DNA from: Muribaculaceae bacterium Isolate-036 (Harlan)
Lineage (GTDB): Bacteria > Bacteroidota > Bacteroidia > Bacteroidales > Muribaculaceae
Assembly: GCA_003833075.1 (NCBI GenBank)
Contig: RIAY01000013.1
Span: 1-64,000, forward strand
Direction: 5' to 3'
Length of the DNA stretch: 64,000 bases
This document shows, piece after piece, positions 53,656-62,379 of this stretch. The notes under the pieces were generated by a model that saw only the letters and a list, made by a program, of their open reading frames with translations, was not told where the DNA came from and did no database searches. The translations under genes were made by a program, and so were the position numbers. Each line of letters starts with the position of its first letter. Positions within the stretch are counted from its first letter, which is position 1.

Positions 53656-55041
53656 TTACTTCTCACCTCTCACCTTTTTAAGTTCTTCCCTCATCTCCCT
53701 TGTCGCGGGTGATTCCACTTTCACAGGAAGCCCCATCGCCTCCTCGTATGCCTTCCGGAACTTGCCGGATGAGACATCGTGCTCTTTGGCGTAGAGCATG
53801 GCAAGGAGATAATAGGGATAAAGGCGGTTGGGCAATCTATGCTTCGATCGCGTATAATGCTCCTCAGCCTTGGCTGTCTCACCCATGTCCTCATGATTGC
53901 GTCCTATAAGGTTGAGAAACATCGGATCGCTGCTGACCTTAACCCCCATCCTCAGCACCTCGTTTGACTTTTCATAATCTCCGTTTCCACGCAATGCTTT
54001 CCCATAGTCGAAAAGACAGCGGGCACTCCATTCCATCTCCCGCACCAATGAATCGCATTCCTCCTTCATACTGTCAGACAGGCGGTAGCGTATTGTGTTG
54101 CCAATCCTGTTCCATTCACGTATCTGTCTTTTCCGTTCCATTATTCCATATGCGGGAACCGACAGAATACAACCAGCCACAACACACGCTCCGGCTCTGA
54201 GCCACAATGGATAATTACGCCGATGAAATATTATCGCTCCTCCGAGAAGAAAAACCAGCAGATAGAACTCGGCAAACTGGAGGGGATACGAGGAGAAACA
54301 CACTGCGGCGAAAGCCACCGCTGCTCCGCAAAGACCATGACAGCGTGATCTCCACGCCGCCACGGCTCCGGCTGTGACAACAGCGACAAATGCAATGAAG
54401 CCCGCAATGCCGAATGCGATACCGACCTGCAGAAATTCGTTGAAAACATATTCCGGCGCGCCGGCAACAGAGATGAACCCGGAATCAGGATGCTGGGCGA
54501 AATAATCTTCCTGAGCCTGTCCGAAAGCGCCGGCAACCCTGTCCCAGCCGACACCCAACGGGTGGGCGGACATAGCCTTGAATGCCACCATCCACATCAG
54601 CACGCGTCCCTGCGCGGAGTCGGGCTTGAGAAAATAGAGCAACGCAAGAAACGCTGTTGTCAGCACAATCACAGAAACGGCATACATCCGGAGTCTCCCT
54701 TTTTCAAACGACCTGCCGGCAGAGACGTAACGTCCGGCAGCCACCACCGCACAACCGAGCAGAGCTGCAATCCATCCTGTCCTGCCCATCAACGCCGGCA
54801 TCAGTCCGATGGCAAGAAACAGGTAGGTTCCCGACAACCAGACCGCCGCTCTGTGCCTGTCGCGAAGCACCGCATGAAGCGCGACAGGGGTTATGACGGC
54901 AAGGAAGCCGCAGTAGGGACCGGGGTTGTAGAATGTGCCTGTCGCAGGATACATGGAATTGCCGGAAGCCGCAAATCCCAGAAGCTGCAACCATCCGAAC
55001 ACACATTCCACCAATCCGAAAACAATTGTCAGTTGAGCCAT
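53656..55041 (-). CDS. O-antigen ligase/Wzy-like membrane protein with TPR tail
   Basis: 461 residues. About eight hydrophobic segments, the central periplasmic loop with GVGWDRVAGAFGQAQEDYF, and NPGPYCGFLAVITP at about 42-55 match the Wzy_C/O-antigen ligase superfamily. The C-terminal 150 residues are helical and TPR-like. Family members usually have 10-12 segments, so the N-terminus is shorter than expected. The start overlaps the end of lepB by 13 bp. It may polymerise or ligate a surface glycan; no glycosyltransferases are nearby. Confidence 0.7.
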   Translation of the reverse strand: MAQLTIVFGLVECVFGWLQLLGFAASGNSMYPATGTFYNPGPYCGFLAVITPVALHAVLRDRHRAAVWLSGTYLFLAIGLMPALMGRTGWIAALLGCAVVAAGRYVSAGRSFEKGRLRMYAVSVIVLTTAFLALLYFLKPDSAQGRVLMWMVAFKAMSAHPLGVGWDRVAGAFGQAQEDYFAQHPDSGFISVAGAPEYVFNEFLQVGIAFGIAGFIAFVAVVTAGAVAAWRSRCHGLCGAAVAFAAVCFSSYPLQFAEFYLLVFLLGGAIIFHRRNYPLWLRAGACVVAGCILSVPAYGIMERKRQIREWNRIGNTIRYRLSDSMKEECDSLVREMEWSARCLFDYGKALRGNGDYEKSNEVLRMGVKVSSDPMFLNLIGRNHEDMGETAKAEEHYTRSKHRLPNRLYPYYLLAMLYAKEHDVSSGKFRKAYEEAMGLPVKVESPATREMREELKKVRGEK

Positions 55042-55916
55042 TTCATCACCCTTTCCTTGTTTACGACTTCATCACGCTCTGACCACCATACCAACAGTGC
55101 TCGTCCGACGATGAAGGGTTCGGGCACAAAACCCCAGTAACGTGAATCCTGGGAATCTCCCGAATTGTCTCCCGCCATGAAATAATAGTTCTCCTTAAAG
55201 CGGTAGCTACTCACCGGTTTCCCGCCAAGTGTCAGCACCCCGTCATTGTCCTTTAGCTTGTTTTTTGTTTCCCACTCCACCACCTTCCTGTAAGGGAGAT
55301 AGTTGGCAGGAGTAAGACTTATCTCCTCCCCCTTGCGGGGAATGTAAAGCGGTCCGAGATCGCGGATTGTCCAATGCGTCACGGAATCTTTCCGGAAAGC
55401 CCTGAATCCCGGCAATGAATCTCGACTGACGGAATCAGGGGCATACACAGCCCTTGCCAGACGGCGGTCTCCGCCCCCTTCCGAAGGAATACCGTTTATG
55501 TAATAGTCGAAATCTTTGATTTCAAGCGTGTCACCCGGTGCTCCCACGCATCTTTTGGCGTAATACACCCTGTAATCCATGTCTATTTTGCGCCATCCTT
55601 CGCGAAAGGGAAAATTGAATACCAGTATGTCGCCTCGCTTGAATTTCCTGAAACGCGGCATACGGCGGATCTTTACATCCTTCCCCGACGCAGCCTCGAA
55701 GATGTCGAACAGACGCGCACCTGTGGTCACCTTGTCAACCAATACCTTGTCACCGGGCTGAAGTGTCGGCAGCATCGACTCGGAAGGGATGTTGAAAGAT
55801 GCGAAAAGAAACAGATGCCAGATGACAAACAGAAAAAAGCCGATGCTGGCGACGAACAACACGTTCTCCGCCCACTTCCCGGCTATCCGCCATCGGCGTT
55901 TCCATTTCTCATCCAT
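55029..55916 (-). CDS. lepB: Signal peptidase I
   Basis: 295 residues; membrane anchor at residues about 18-35 and catalytic Ser42 in the motif NIPSESMLPTL. The general-base Lys lies in the RCVGAPGDTLEI block (VYYAKRCVGAPGD), and GDNSGDSQDSRYWGFVP is the box E motif. The insertion before box E is large, as in many Bacteroidales. It is the first gene of the operon with the RND genes, 84 bp after the -7 box. Confidence 0.92.
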   Translation of the reverse strand: MDEKWKRRWRIAGKWAENVLFVASIGFFLFVIWHLFLFASFNIPSESMLPTLQPGDKVLVDKVTTGARLFDIFEAASGKDVKIRRMPRFRKFKRGDILVFNFPFREGWRKIDMDYRVYYAKRCVGAPGDTLEIKDFDYYINGIPSEGGGDRRLARAVYAPDSVSRDSLPGFRAFRKDSVTHWTIRDLGPLYIPRKGEEISLTPANYLPYRKVVEWETKNKLKDNDGVLTLGGKPVSSYRFKENYYFMAGDNSGDSQDSRYWGFVPEPFIVGRALLVWWSERDEVVNKERVMKWLN

Positions 55917-55999
55917 CAGTCAAACTTATAAACTGCGCACCGTGCAATTAAACTTATGAACTTCAGCGTATCTCTTGCCAAAACCGAATATACATCCTA

Positions 56000-56031
56000 C
56001 AAAGATAGCGAATTGAATTATAACATCCAAA
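56000..56031 (-). promoter_or_regulatory. Promoter for the lepB-RND operon
   Basis: Minus strand TTTG (56028-56031), a 20-nt spacer and TATCTTTG (56000-56007). Confidence 0.7.
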
Positions 56032-56371
56032 ATAAAAATCTCTCATTGCTACTTTTTGGCACATTATATATCCATAATTATCAGCTCTTTAAGAAATTAA
56101 TATTTGTAAAAATCTCTCATTTCGATAACATGACATAACATCGGTCAATTTTTACGCCCTAAATTCCGGAATTCAGAAATTAAGAGCTTGTTTAAATTTA
56201 AACAGTTTCTTAATGTTACTAATGTTCTAATGTTAGAAAAAAGGAGGTTCTGGTGTTCTGGAGATTGCAGATTTCACCGGATGGCTCGGCGACTTGGCAG
56301 GAGCCATGCGACCTTCCATAATTTGAATCAAACTTCGCACCATCGCGACTTGGCGTGCAAGTCATTGTGTA

Positions 56372-56414
56372 TTTGGGCTTGAAGTCGAAGCGGTAATGCA
56401 CCGGGAGCATCAGA
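56372..56414 (-). pseudogene. Remnant of outer-membrane barrel C-terminus
   Basis: The minus strand encodes LMLPVHYRFDFKPK, against LMLSVHYRFDFKPK at the end of the barrel gene at 28790. The fragment is cut at the HipA stop codon (56415) and has no start. It shows that a homologous barrel gene once ended here and that the HipBA insertion or an associated deletion removed the rest. Confidence 0.75.
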
Positions 56415-57902
56415 TTATTCAGGGAAGAGGCGAATTAGAAGCTCTTTCACAGATGATAGTGAAAGACTGCCAATCTCATATTGCCGGATTTCTTCAAACG
56501 TAGGATCCGAGGGTTTTATGAATCGTCTGCGAGTCTTACCGTCAATCGACGTTGAAAGCTGATAAATGCCTTTACTGTTTGTAGAGACAGAGATGTCCTT
56601 GAACATCCTCCCTTTACTGTCTACAAATTCAACACTACAGATCTGCGGCGCTACGTATCCGAAGTTGACTAAATTTCTATGCAATGTCTTATTTATGATA
56701 TGACTCCAATTCGACGGCATGTCATACTTGGAAGCAAAATCTTGAAACTTAGCAATTGAATCGGCTACTTGCGAAATTATTTCCTCAGCATTGCGGATGC
56801 TGTTTTCTTTGGCTATATAAATCAGATCTTCTTTCGTAATATCATCTGTCTTACCATAGAGCGACAGGCAGTGTGTTGTTTCTGCATCCGTACCATACCT
56901 GTTGAATATGAATGTCAGATCGTATGCCGGCGATAATCTCCATCTACCTGTTCTGTCAAGCAGAAACGAGAAATTTTTATTGTGGTCATCCGTATTGTTT
57001 GCCATAACGTTGAACACAAGTCGACGAAATAATTGGGAAATCTCGGTTTCAGTGAGTTTGAGGCTACGACAGGTTGCAAATAAATCCTCATAAGAGTCGA
57101 CATCAGGATTTATTGCCGCCAAAGTCTGCATATGAATTTTTTCTCCATTTTTTCTATCGAAACGTTTCGTCATGAAATGTTTTACTCCCTCAACGCTCAT
57201 GAGTCTGCAATCCTCCATCTCGATGCCGGATGTTGTTGCCATATCGTAATATGCCATCTCTATTTCGGAAGAAGGAAGGACTTTGTCTTCGAACTTAAGG
57301 ATGAAATAATCGAAACCATCAACTGTCTCAATCTGACCTGAACGGATCTCTCCCGTAGTAGGGTTTACTGCCAGAATTGCCTTCATTTGTCTGCCTCCCG
57401 CGGATGTGCCTACTGCGAGGATAGTGTGCAGTTTCAACTCATCCGAATAATCCATTATGGTGCTTTCACGTTGCTCCTGAATTTCAAGAGAGAGATCATA
57501 TAATGACTTGACATCAACTTCTTTCGGATGTATCAATTCCTCAGCCGCAGGTTCAAACTCCAGAGCACCCATGCTCCGTTTACCTATAAACATGAGTTTA
57601 TAAAGTGGGGTGACTTTATGTTTTGGAATTCTATTCCGTTTAATCCATTTATCAAACACTTTGTTACCCCACGAATCCGGAAGAGAATCTGCGATAAAGG
57701 GTGGTAAATTCTGATAAATTCGTCGCGCATCTCCGAAGATGGGATTATTTACATTCCATTTATCCGCGGGATGCATCAATGGCGACACATCTGCACGATT
57801 ACTATTTTTCGGATTAAAAACAAAATATGTAGTTTTTCTTACTTGATCCCAAACAAGACGCCCCAACTCTTCTCCCCATAGCTTTACTGTCAGTACGTTC
57901 AT
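56415..57902 (-). CDS. hipA: HipA-type kinase toxin
   Basis: 495 residues. Residues about 5-115 are the couple_hipA N-subdomain; the ATP-binding loop is GTSAGGRQMKA (165-175); the catalytic loop is NTDDHNKN (303-310); and Asp328 in SPAYDLTF is the metal-binding position. E. coli HipA phosphorylates glutamyl-tRNA synthetase. A C-terminal extension of about 75 residues (420-495) after the kinase fold is not present in the 440-residue E. coli protein. The start overlaps hipB by 4 bp. Confidence 0.9.
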   Translation of the reverse strand: MNVLTVKLWGEELGRLVWDQVRKTTYFVFNPKNSNRADVSPLMHPADKWNVNNPIFGDARRIYQNLPPFIADSLPDSWGNKVFDKWIKRNRIPKHKVTPLYKLMFIGKRSMGALEFEPAAEELIHPKEVDVKSLYDLSLEIQEQRESTIMDYSDELKLHTILAVGTSAGGRQMKAILAVNPTTGEIRSGQIETVDGFDYFILKFEDKVLPSSEIEMAYYDMATTSGIEMEDCRLMSVEGVKHFMTKRFDRKNGEKIHMQTLAAINPDVDSYEDLFATCRSLKLTETEISQLFRRLVFNVMANNTDDHNKNFSFLLDRTGRWRLSPAYDLTFIFNRYGTDAETTHCLSLYGKTDDITKEDLIYIAKENSIRNAEEIISQVADSIAKFQDFASKYDMPSNWSHIINKTLHRNLVNFGYVAPQICSVEFVDSKGRMFKDISVSTNSKGIYQLSTSIDGKTRRRFIKPSDPTFEEIRQYEIGSLSLSSVKELLIRLFPE

Positions 57903-58207
57903 TTTTTCGGATGTCTTATGCGTTGTCTTTTCTTATTCTCTTTATACAGGTAAGGAGATTCGGGAAGATCCGGAATCAGCTGCTGCCAGTTGTGTTCAAG
58001 ATCCAAAGCCTTGAGGAGCTTGAGCATGGTGACAAATGACAAATCAGTAATCCTCCCCGATTCGAATTTATAAATCGTCGGGACACTGATTGCCGTTAAT
58101 TCCGACACTTGCCTTTGAGTCAAATTAAGGCGCATGCGGTAATCCTTAAAACGGGCGCCCAAGGTACGAATAGCCTCAACAGGCGATACATTCTCCATCA
58201 TAACCAT
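57899..58207 (-). CDS. hipB: HipB-type antitoxin, HTH_3
   Basis: 102 residues with a helix-turn-helix XRE domain at residues about 17-72 (LTQRQVSELTAISVPTIYKF) and a basic tail (KENKKRQRIRHPKK). It is the first gene of a two-gene operon, overlapping hipA by 4 bp (ATGA), the usual antitoxin-first order. It would bind its promoter together with HipA. Confidence 0.9.
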   Translation of the reverse strand: MVMMENVSPVEAIRTLGARFKDYRMRLNLTQRQVSELTAISVPTIYKFESGRITDLSFVTMLKLLKALDLEHNWQQLIPDLPESPYLYKENKKRQRIRHPKK

Positions 58208-58275
58208 AATCAGAGTTATTATTAATCCCTAAATACCGCTCTAAATATAATTATACTTATATTTAAGTAACGCAT

Positions 58276-58307
58276 CAAAATTACCAAATATTTCTTAAAT
58301 ATGCAAA
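58276..58307 (-). promoter_or_regulatory. Promoter for hipBA
   Basis: Minus strand TTTG (58304-58307), a 20-nt spacer and TAATTTTG (58276-58283). An AT-rich TAATTAT tract lies between this and hipB, where an autoregulating HipB would bind. Confidence 0.65.
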
Positions 58308-58398
58308 TTAATTTATATATTTTTCAACAAAAAATAACACTGCAAATCAAAATATCCCAAACATATGCTATATAACATATGTTATGCTGATTAAAACA

Positions 58399-58451
58399 TA
58401 TAAATTGCAGAAAGCAGGCATAAAAATTATGCCTGCTTTCTGCAATTTATA
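58399..58451 (-). terminator. Terminator of the etf operon
   Basis: 25-bp perfect arms (58399-58423 and 58427-58451) with a 3-nt loop, just downstream of the acyl-CoA dehydrogenase stop. Confidence 0.85.
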
Positions 58452-58510
58452 ATATCGACTATTTCAAAACACTATATTATGACATAGTCTCAAAGTATAA
58501 TACGGATAAT

Positions 58511-60217
58511 TTACTCTGCGTAGAGATAATCACTGATTTCTTCGGGGCGGAAGTTGCCGATGAAGTCCGCATGCTTTGCAACTTCAGCTTTGCCGTAGTT
58601 CACAAACACATGGAGCGACTTGCGGAAGGAAGAATCACGCTGCGTATCGTCGAGCATCAGATAACCCATCACGATATACCCTGCCATCTCAACAAGGCGG
58701 CGAGCCATGAAATCCAGGAATTTCGGATCGTTGACACCGGTAACAGCCTCTACGGCATCGATATACTGCTGGGTCATGAAATTCAGCGTAGCCTTTACTG
58801 CCTCGTCCTCAGCGGCAACCTGTTTCTCAGCCTCTCCCTTGATCCAGTCGAGATATGTGCCGGTGGTGACGTGGCGGATAGCCGCTACAACCTGAAGCTG
58901 AGTGGTTCCCTCATAAATCGAGGTGATACGTGCATCGCGATAAATCTGCTCGCATGCATAATCTTTCATGAAACCGGAACCGCCGTGTATCTGGATGCAG
59001 TCATATGCGTTCTGGTTGCAGAATTCCGATGTCATACCCTTTGCAAGCGGGGTGAAGGCATCTGCAAGACGGCTGTAGAATTTAGCCTCTTTCTTCTCTT
59101 CTACTTCAAGTTTGCGCTCTTTGGCGATATCATCGTAGATCTTATACATGTCTACGAAACGAGAGCAGGCATAAAGCAACGTGCGGCTCGCATCAAGTTT
59201 TGCCTTCATCAGAGAAACAATCTCTGCCACCGCCGGGAACTCTATGATTGCCTTGCCGAACTGCTTGCGCTCTTTGGCATAATCAAGAGCCTCGCGATAC
59301 GCATGCTCGCTGATACCCACACTCTGGGCGGCGATGCCGAGACGGGCGCCGTTCATGAGAGCCATCACATATTTGATGAGACCGAGCTTGCGGCTGCCTA
59401 CGAGTTCAGCAGGTGCGTCCTTGTAGACAAGTTCGCATGTCGGACTGCCCTTGATACCCATCTTGTTCTCGATGCGGCGAACGTTAACGCCTCCGTTTCT
59501 CTTGTCATAGATAAACATTGAGAGACCGCGACCGTCTTTTGTGCCCTCCTCGCTGCGGGCAAGTACAAGGTGAATGTCGCTGTCTCCGTTGGTGATGAAA
59601 CGCTTCACGCCGTTGAGCACCCAAGAGCCGTCTTCCTTCTGCGATGCCTTGAGCATTACGGACTGAAGGTCGGATCCGGCATCCGGCTCGGTAAGGTCCA
59701 TTGACATTGTCTCGCCGGCGCATACGCGGGGAATATATTTCTCCTTCTGTGCTTCATCGGCAAACTCATAGATCGTCTCGGCACAGTCCTGAAGTCCCCA
59801 GAGGTTCTCGAAACCGGCATCGGCACGGCTCACCATGTCGGCAGCCATGATATAGGGAGTGATCGGGAAGTTAAGACCACCGAGACGGCGGGGCATCGAC
59901 ATGCCCATCAGACCTGCCTTGCGGCATGTGTCAAGATTCTTCTTCGTGCCCTCGGCATATATCACGCGGCTATTCTCCACGCGGGGACCGTTGTGATCCA
60001 CATCCTCTGCGTTCTCGGCGATGATGTCGCCGCAGATCTCACCCACGATATCGAGCACGCGGTCATAGCTGTCCATAGCGTCCTCGAAATTCTGTGGTGC
60101 GTAGTCGAATTTGTCCGCATCGGCGAAGTTTCTCTCCTTGAGCTCCACAATCTTCTTCATCATCGGATGATTGAGGTGAAGTTTCAGAGCCTCGTTATCT
60201 GTATAGAAATTAGCCAT
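58511..60217 (-). CDS. Acyl-CoA dehydrogenase
   Basis: 568 residues, FAD flavoenzyme of the acyl-CoA dehydrogenase family. Clear motifs: MSMDLTEPDAGSDLQSVML (substrate and FAD region, about 168-186) and QIHGGSGFMKDYACEQIYRD, the catalytic-region signature near residue 420. The C-terminal 100 residues are an additional helical domain of long members. It is encoded with EtfA and EtfB, its electron acceptor; chain-length preference is not readable. Confidence 0.9.
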   Translation of the reverse strand: MANFYTDNEALKLHLNHPMMKKIVELKERNFADADKFDYAPQNFEDAMDSYDRVLDIVGEICGDIIAENAEDVDHNGPRVENSRVIYAEGTKKNLDTCRKAGLMGMSMPRRLGGLNFPITPYIMAADMVSRADAGFENLWGLQDCAETIYEFADEAQKEKYIPRVCAGETMSMDLTEPDAGSDLQSVMLKASQKEDGSWVLNGVKRFITNGDSDIHLVLARSEEGTKDGRGLSMFIYDKRNGGVNVRRIENKMGIKGSPTCELVYKDAPAELVGSRKLGLIKYVMALMNGARLGIAAQSVGISEHAYREALDYAKERKQFGKAIIEFPAVAEIVSLMKAKLDASRTLLYACSRFVDMYKIYDDIAKERKLEVEEKKEAKFYSRLADAFTPLAKGMTSEFCNQNAYDCIQIHGGSGFMKDYACEQIYRDARITSIYEGTTQLQVVAAIRHVTTGTYLDWIKGEAEKQVAAEDEAVKATLNFMTQQYIDAVEAVTGVNDPKFLDFMARRLVEMAGYIVMGYLMLDDTQRDSSFRKSLHVFVNYGKAEVAKHADFIGNFRPEEISDYLYAE

Positions 60218-60222
60218 CTTGT

Positions 60223-61254
60223 TTACTTGGAATTCTTTTTGTAATATTTGATTAATTTGGGAACGACATCCTCCATCTTGCCTGTGATCACGTAATCGGC
60301 GATCGTATTGATCGGAGCCTCGGGATCGGAGTTGATGGAAATGATGATCGAGCTGTCCTGCATTCCGGCGATATGCTGGATCTGACCGGAGATTCCGCAG
60401 GCGATATAAAGTTTGGGACGAACTGTCACACCGGTCTGTCCGATCTGACGGTCATGGTCAACCCATCCGGCATCAACAGCAGCACGGCTGGCGCCGACTT
60501 CTCCGCCCAGTACATCAGCGAGTTTGGCAAGCAGCTCGAAATTCTCCTTGCTGCCCACACCGTAACCGCCGGCAACCACAACGGGAGCACCCTTGAGGTT
60601 GACTTTGGATTTCTCGATATGACGGTCAATCACCTCAACCACATAATCTTCGGGTGAAGTATATTTGTTCACGTCAAGATCTATGACCTCGCCTGTATAG
60701 TTGGAATCCTTGACTTCTTTCTTCATCACACCCTCGCGCACTGTCGCCATCTGCGGACGGCAGTCGGGATTGACGATAGTCGCCACAATGTTGCCTCCGA
60801 AAGCAGGACGAATCTGAAGGAGAAGATCCTTGTACTCGGTTCCTGTCTTGGCATCCTTGTGGTCACCGATCTCAAGTGCGGTGCAGTCCGCTGTCAGACC
60901 GCTGTGAAGAGCTGACGACACGCGGGGACCGAGGTCACGCCCTATTGCCGTAGCACCCATAAAGGCGATACGAGGCTCAATCTCCTTAAATAAGTTTATA
61001 AGGATCGAACTATGAGGAAGCGATGTATAAGGATAAAGACGATGATCCTCCACTTTATATATGCGGTCAACGCCATAAGGGAAGACCTGTTTCTCGATAT
61101 CTTTCAGTTTGTCGCCTGCCACTACAGCCTCAAGTTTGATGCCGAGCTTATCGGCAAGCGTGCGACCTTTGGTGAGGAGTTCAAGGCTGACATCAGCAAC
61201 CTTACCATCCTCATATTCGCAATATACGATCAAATTATTCTTGTCTGTTGCCAT
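60223..61254 (-). CDS. etfA: Electron transfer flavoprotein, alpha subunit
   Basis: 343 residues. FAD-binding C-terminal signature is present (GASRAAVDAGWVDHDRQIGQ, then KLYIACGISGQIQHIAGMQD). It lies 5 bp after the EtfB stop region and 5 bp before the dehydrogenase start, forming the operon. Confidence 0.93.
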   Translation of the reverse strand: MATDKNNLIVYCEYEDGKVADVSLELLTKGRTLADKLGIKLEAVVAGDKLKDIEKQVFPYGVDRIYKVEDHRLYPYTSLPHSSILINLFKEIEPRIAFMGATAIGRDLGPRVSSALHSGLTADCTALEIGDHKDAKTGTEYKDLLLQIRPAFGGNIVATIVNPDCRPQMATVREGVMKKEVKDSNYTGEVIDLDVNKYTSPEDYVVEVIDRHIEKSKVNLKGAPVVVAGGYGVGSKENFELLAKLADVLGGEVGASRAAVDAGWVDHDRQIGQTGVTVRPKLYIACGISGQIQHIAGMQDSSIIISINSDPEAPINTIADYVITGKMEDVVPKLIKYYKKNSK

Positions 61255-61259
61255 AATGT

Positions 61260-62129
61260 TTAGCCGATAGTGTGGTTAGCGATTAATTCTTTGATGAGGC
61301 CCTCAAGTTCCTCGTCATTGTTCTCGATGCGACGTGCATCCTTAGCGGTGAAAACAACGTTCTCTATACCTTTCACCTTTGTCGGAGAACCGGCAAGACC
61401 GCACTGTGCGAGATCAGCCTCGACAGTAGCTGCTGTCCATTCCCCTATCTCAAGATAAGGACGCGCTGCAACGAACGCCTTCCTCTCTTCATCATTTGCT
61501 ATTTCTGAAGGCACTGCGGCATATTTATACTTCTGAACATTGCGCGCATTGCGAGGGCGGCATTCGTCGGCAGAACCGTTGACGGTAATCACGAGAGGGA
61601 GAGGTGCCTTGACTGTCTCCACCCCACCTTCAAGGCGACGCTTCACTACAACCTTGCCGTCTTTGACCTCGATGATCTCCTCGGCGTATGTCACCTGAGG
61701 AAGTTTCAGTTTCTCCGCGATCTGCGGTCCCACCTGGGCTGTATCGCCGTCAATTGCCTGACGTCCGCCGATGATGAGGTCATAATTCCCTATTTTGCGC
61801 ACTGCTGCATTCAAAGCATATGATGTCGCGAGTGTGTCGGCACCGGCGAAAGCACGGTCTGAAAGCACTATGCCACGGTCAGCACCGCGATAAAGACCTT
61901 CACGGATCACCTCCGCGGCACGCGCCGGACCCATGGTGAGCAATGTCACCGTAGTGCCGGGATACATCTCTTTCAACTTAAGGGCCTGCTCAAGAGCGTT
62001 GAGATCCTCGGGATTGAAGATCGCTGGAAGCACCGCACGGTTGATTGTGCCGTCTTCCTTCATCGCATCCTTGCCGACATTGCGGGTGTCGGGCACCTGC
62101 TTGGCCAATACAATGATGTTCAAACTCAT
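61260..62129 (-). CDS. etfB: Electron transfer flavoprotein, beta subunit
   Basis: 289 residues; start MSLNIIVLAKQVPDTRNVGK matches the family. GGRQAIDGDTAQVGPQIAEK (residues about 121-140) is the beta-subunit signature loop. Together with EtfA it carries electrons from the dehydrogenase to the respiratory chain or to another partner. First gene of the operon. Confidence 0.93.
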   Translation of the reverse strand: MSLNIIVLAKQVPDTRNVGKDAMKEDGTINRAVLPAIFNPEDLNALEQALKLKEMYPGTTVTLLTMGPARAAEVIREGLYRGADRGIVLSDRAFAGADTLATSYALNAAVRKIGNYDLIIGGRQAIDGDTAQVGPQIAEKLKLPQVTYAEEIIEVKDGKVVVKRRLEGGVETVKAPLPLVITVNGSADECRPRNARNVQKYKYAAVPSEIANDEERKAFVAARPYLEIGEWTAATVEADLAQCGLAGSPTKVKGIENVVFTAKDARRIENNDEELEGLIKELIANHTIG

Positions 62130-62188
62130 AATTTGTATATATTTTGTCTGTTGATTATTCTAAGTTCTCGAAATTCCACATTTGGCGA

Positions 62189-62196
62189 CAAAGTTA
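62189..62196 (-). promoter_or_regulatory. -7 element for the etf operon
   Basis: Minus strand TAACTTTG, about 60 bp upstream of etfB; no clear -33 element. Confidence 0.45.
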
Positions 62197-62261
62197 ATAA
62201 AAAATTCTTAAAAATGCTCATTTTTATTTCAGTTGTGCACCCGTTCTTATTTATATTGCTG

Positions 62262-62292
62262 TTGTCTGTATGAAATAATTTGATTAATTTTG
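62262..62292 (+). promoter_or_regulatory. Promoter for the PD40 protein gene
   Basis: TTG (62262-62264), a 20-nt spacer and TAATTTTG (62285-62292), 87 bp before the start. Confidence 0.6.
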
Positions 62293-62379
62293 CCATTGGC
62301 TATACCGCCTTGCCGCAGACACGAAAACGGCTGCTGGTGCAGCGGAACAGCTGTATAATTCACCCAAACTGCGACATCA

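Larger units (their letters stand above)
55917..56414. other. Intergenic region with lepB promoter and gene remnant
   Basis: Holds the lepB promoter (56000-56031), an AT-rich stretch to about 56200, and then, beside the HipA stop, the 56372-56414 remnant of an outer-membrane-protein gene. Two copies of CGACTTGGC lie at about 56288 and 56346. No other gene is seen. Confidence 0.6.
58208..58510. other. Gap between hipBA and the etf operon
   Basis: AT-rich; holds the hipBA promoter (58276-58307), a short ATATGTTATAT palindrome region (58364-58385), and the strong etf-operon terminator (58399-58451). No other gene is seen. Confidence 0.6.

Noticed and set aside
58571..59521. 316-residue open frame antisense to acyl-CoA dehydrogenase
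   Set aside because: Shadow of a strongly conserved enzyme.
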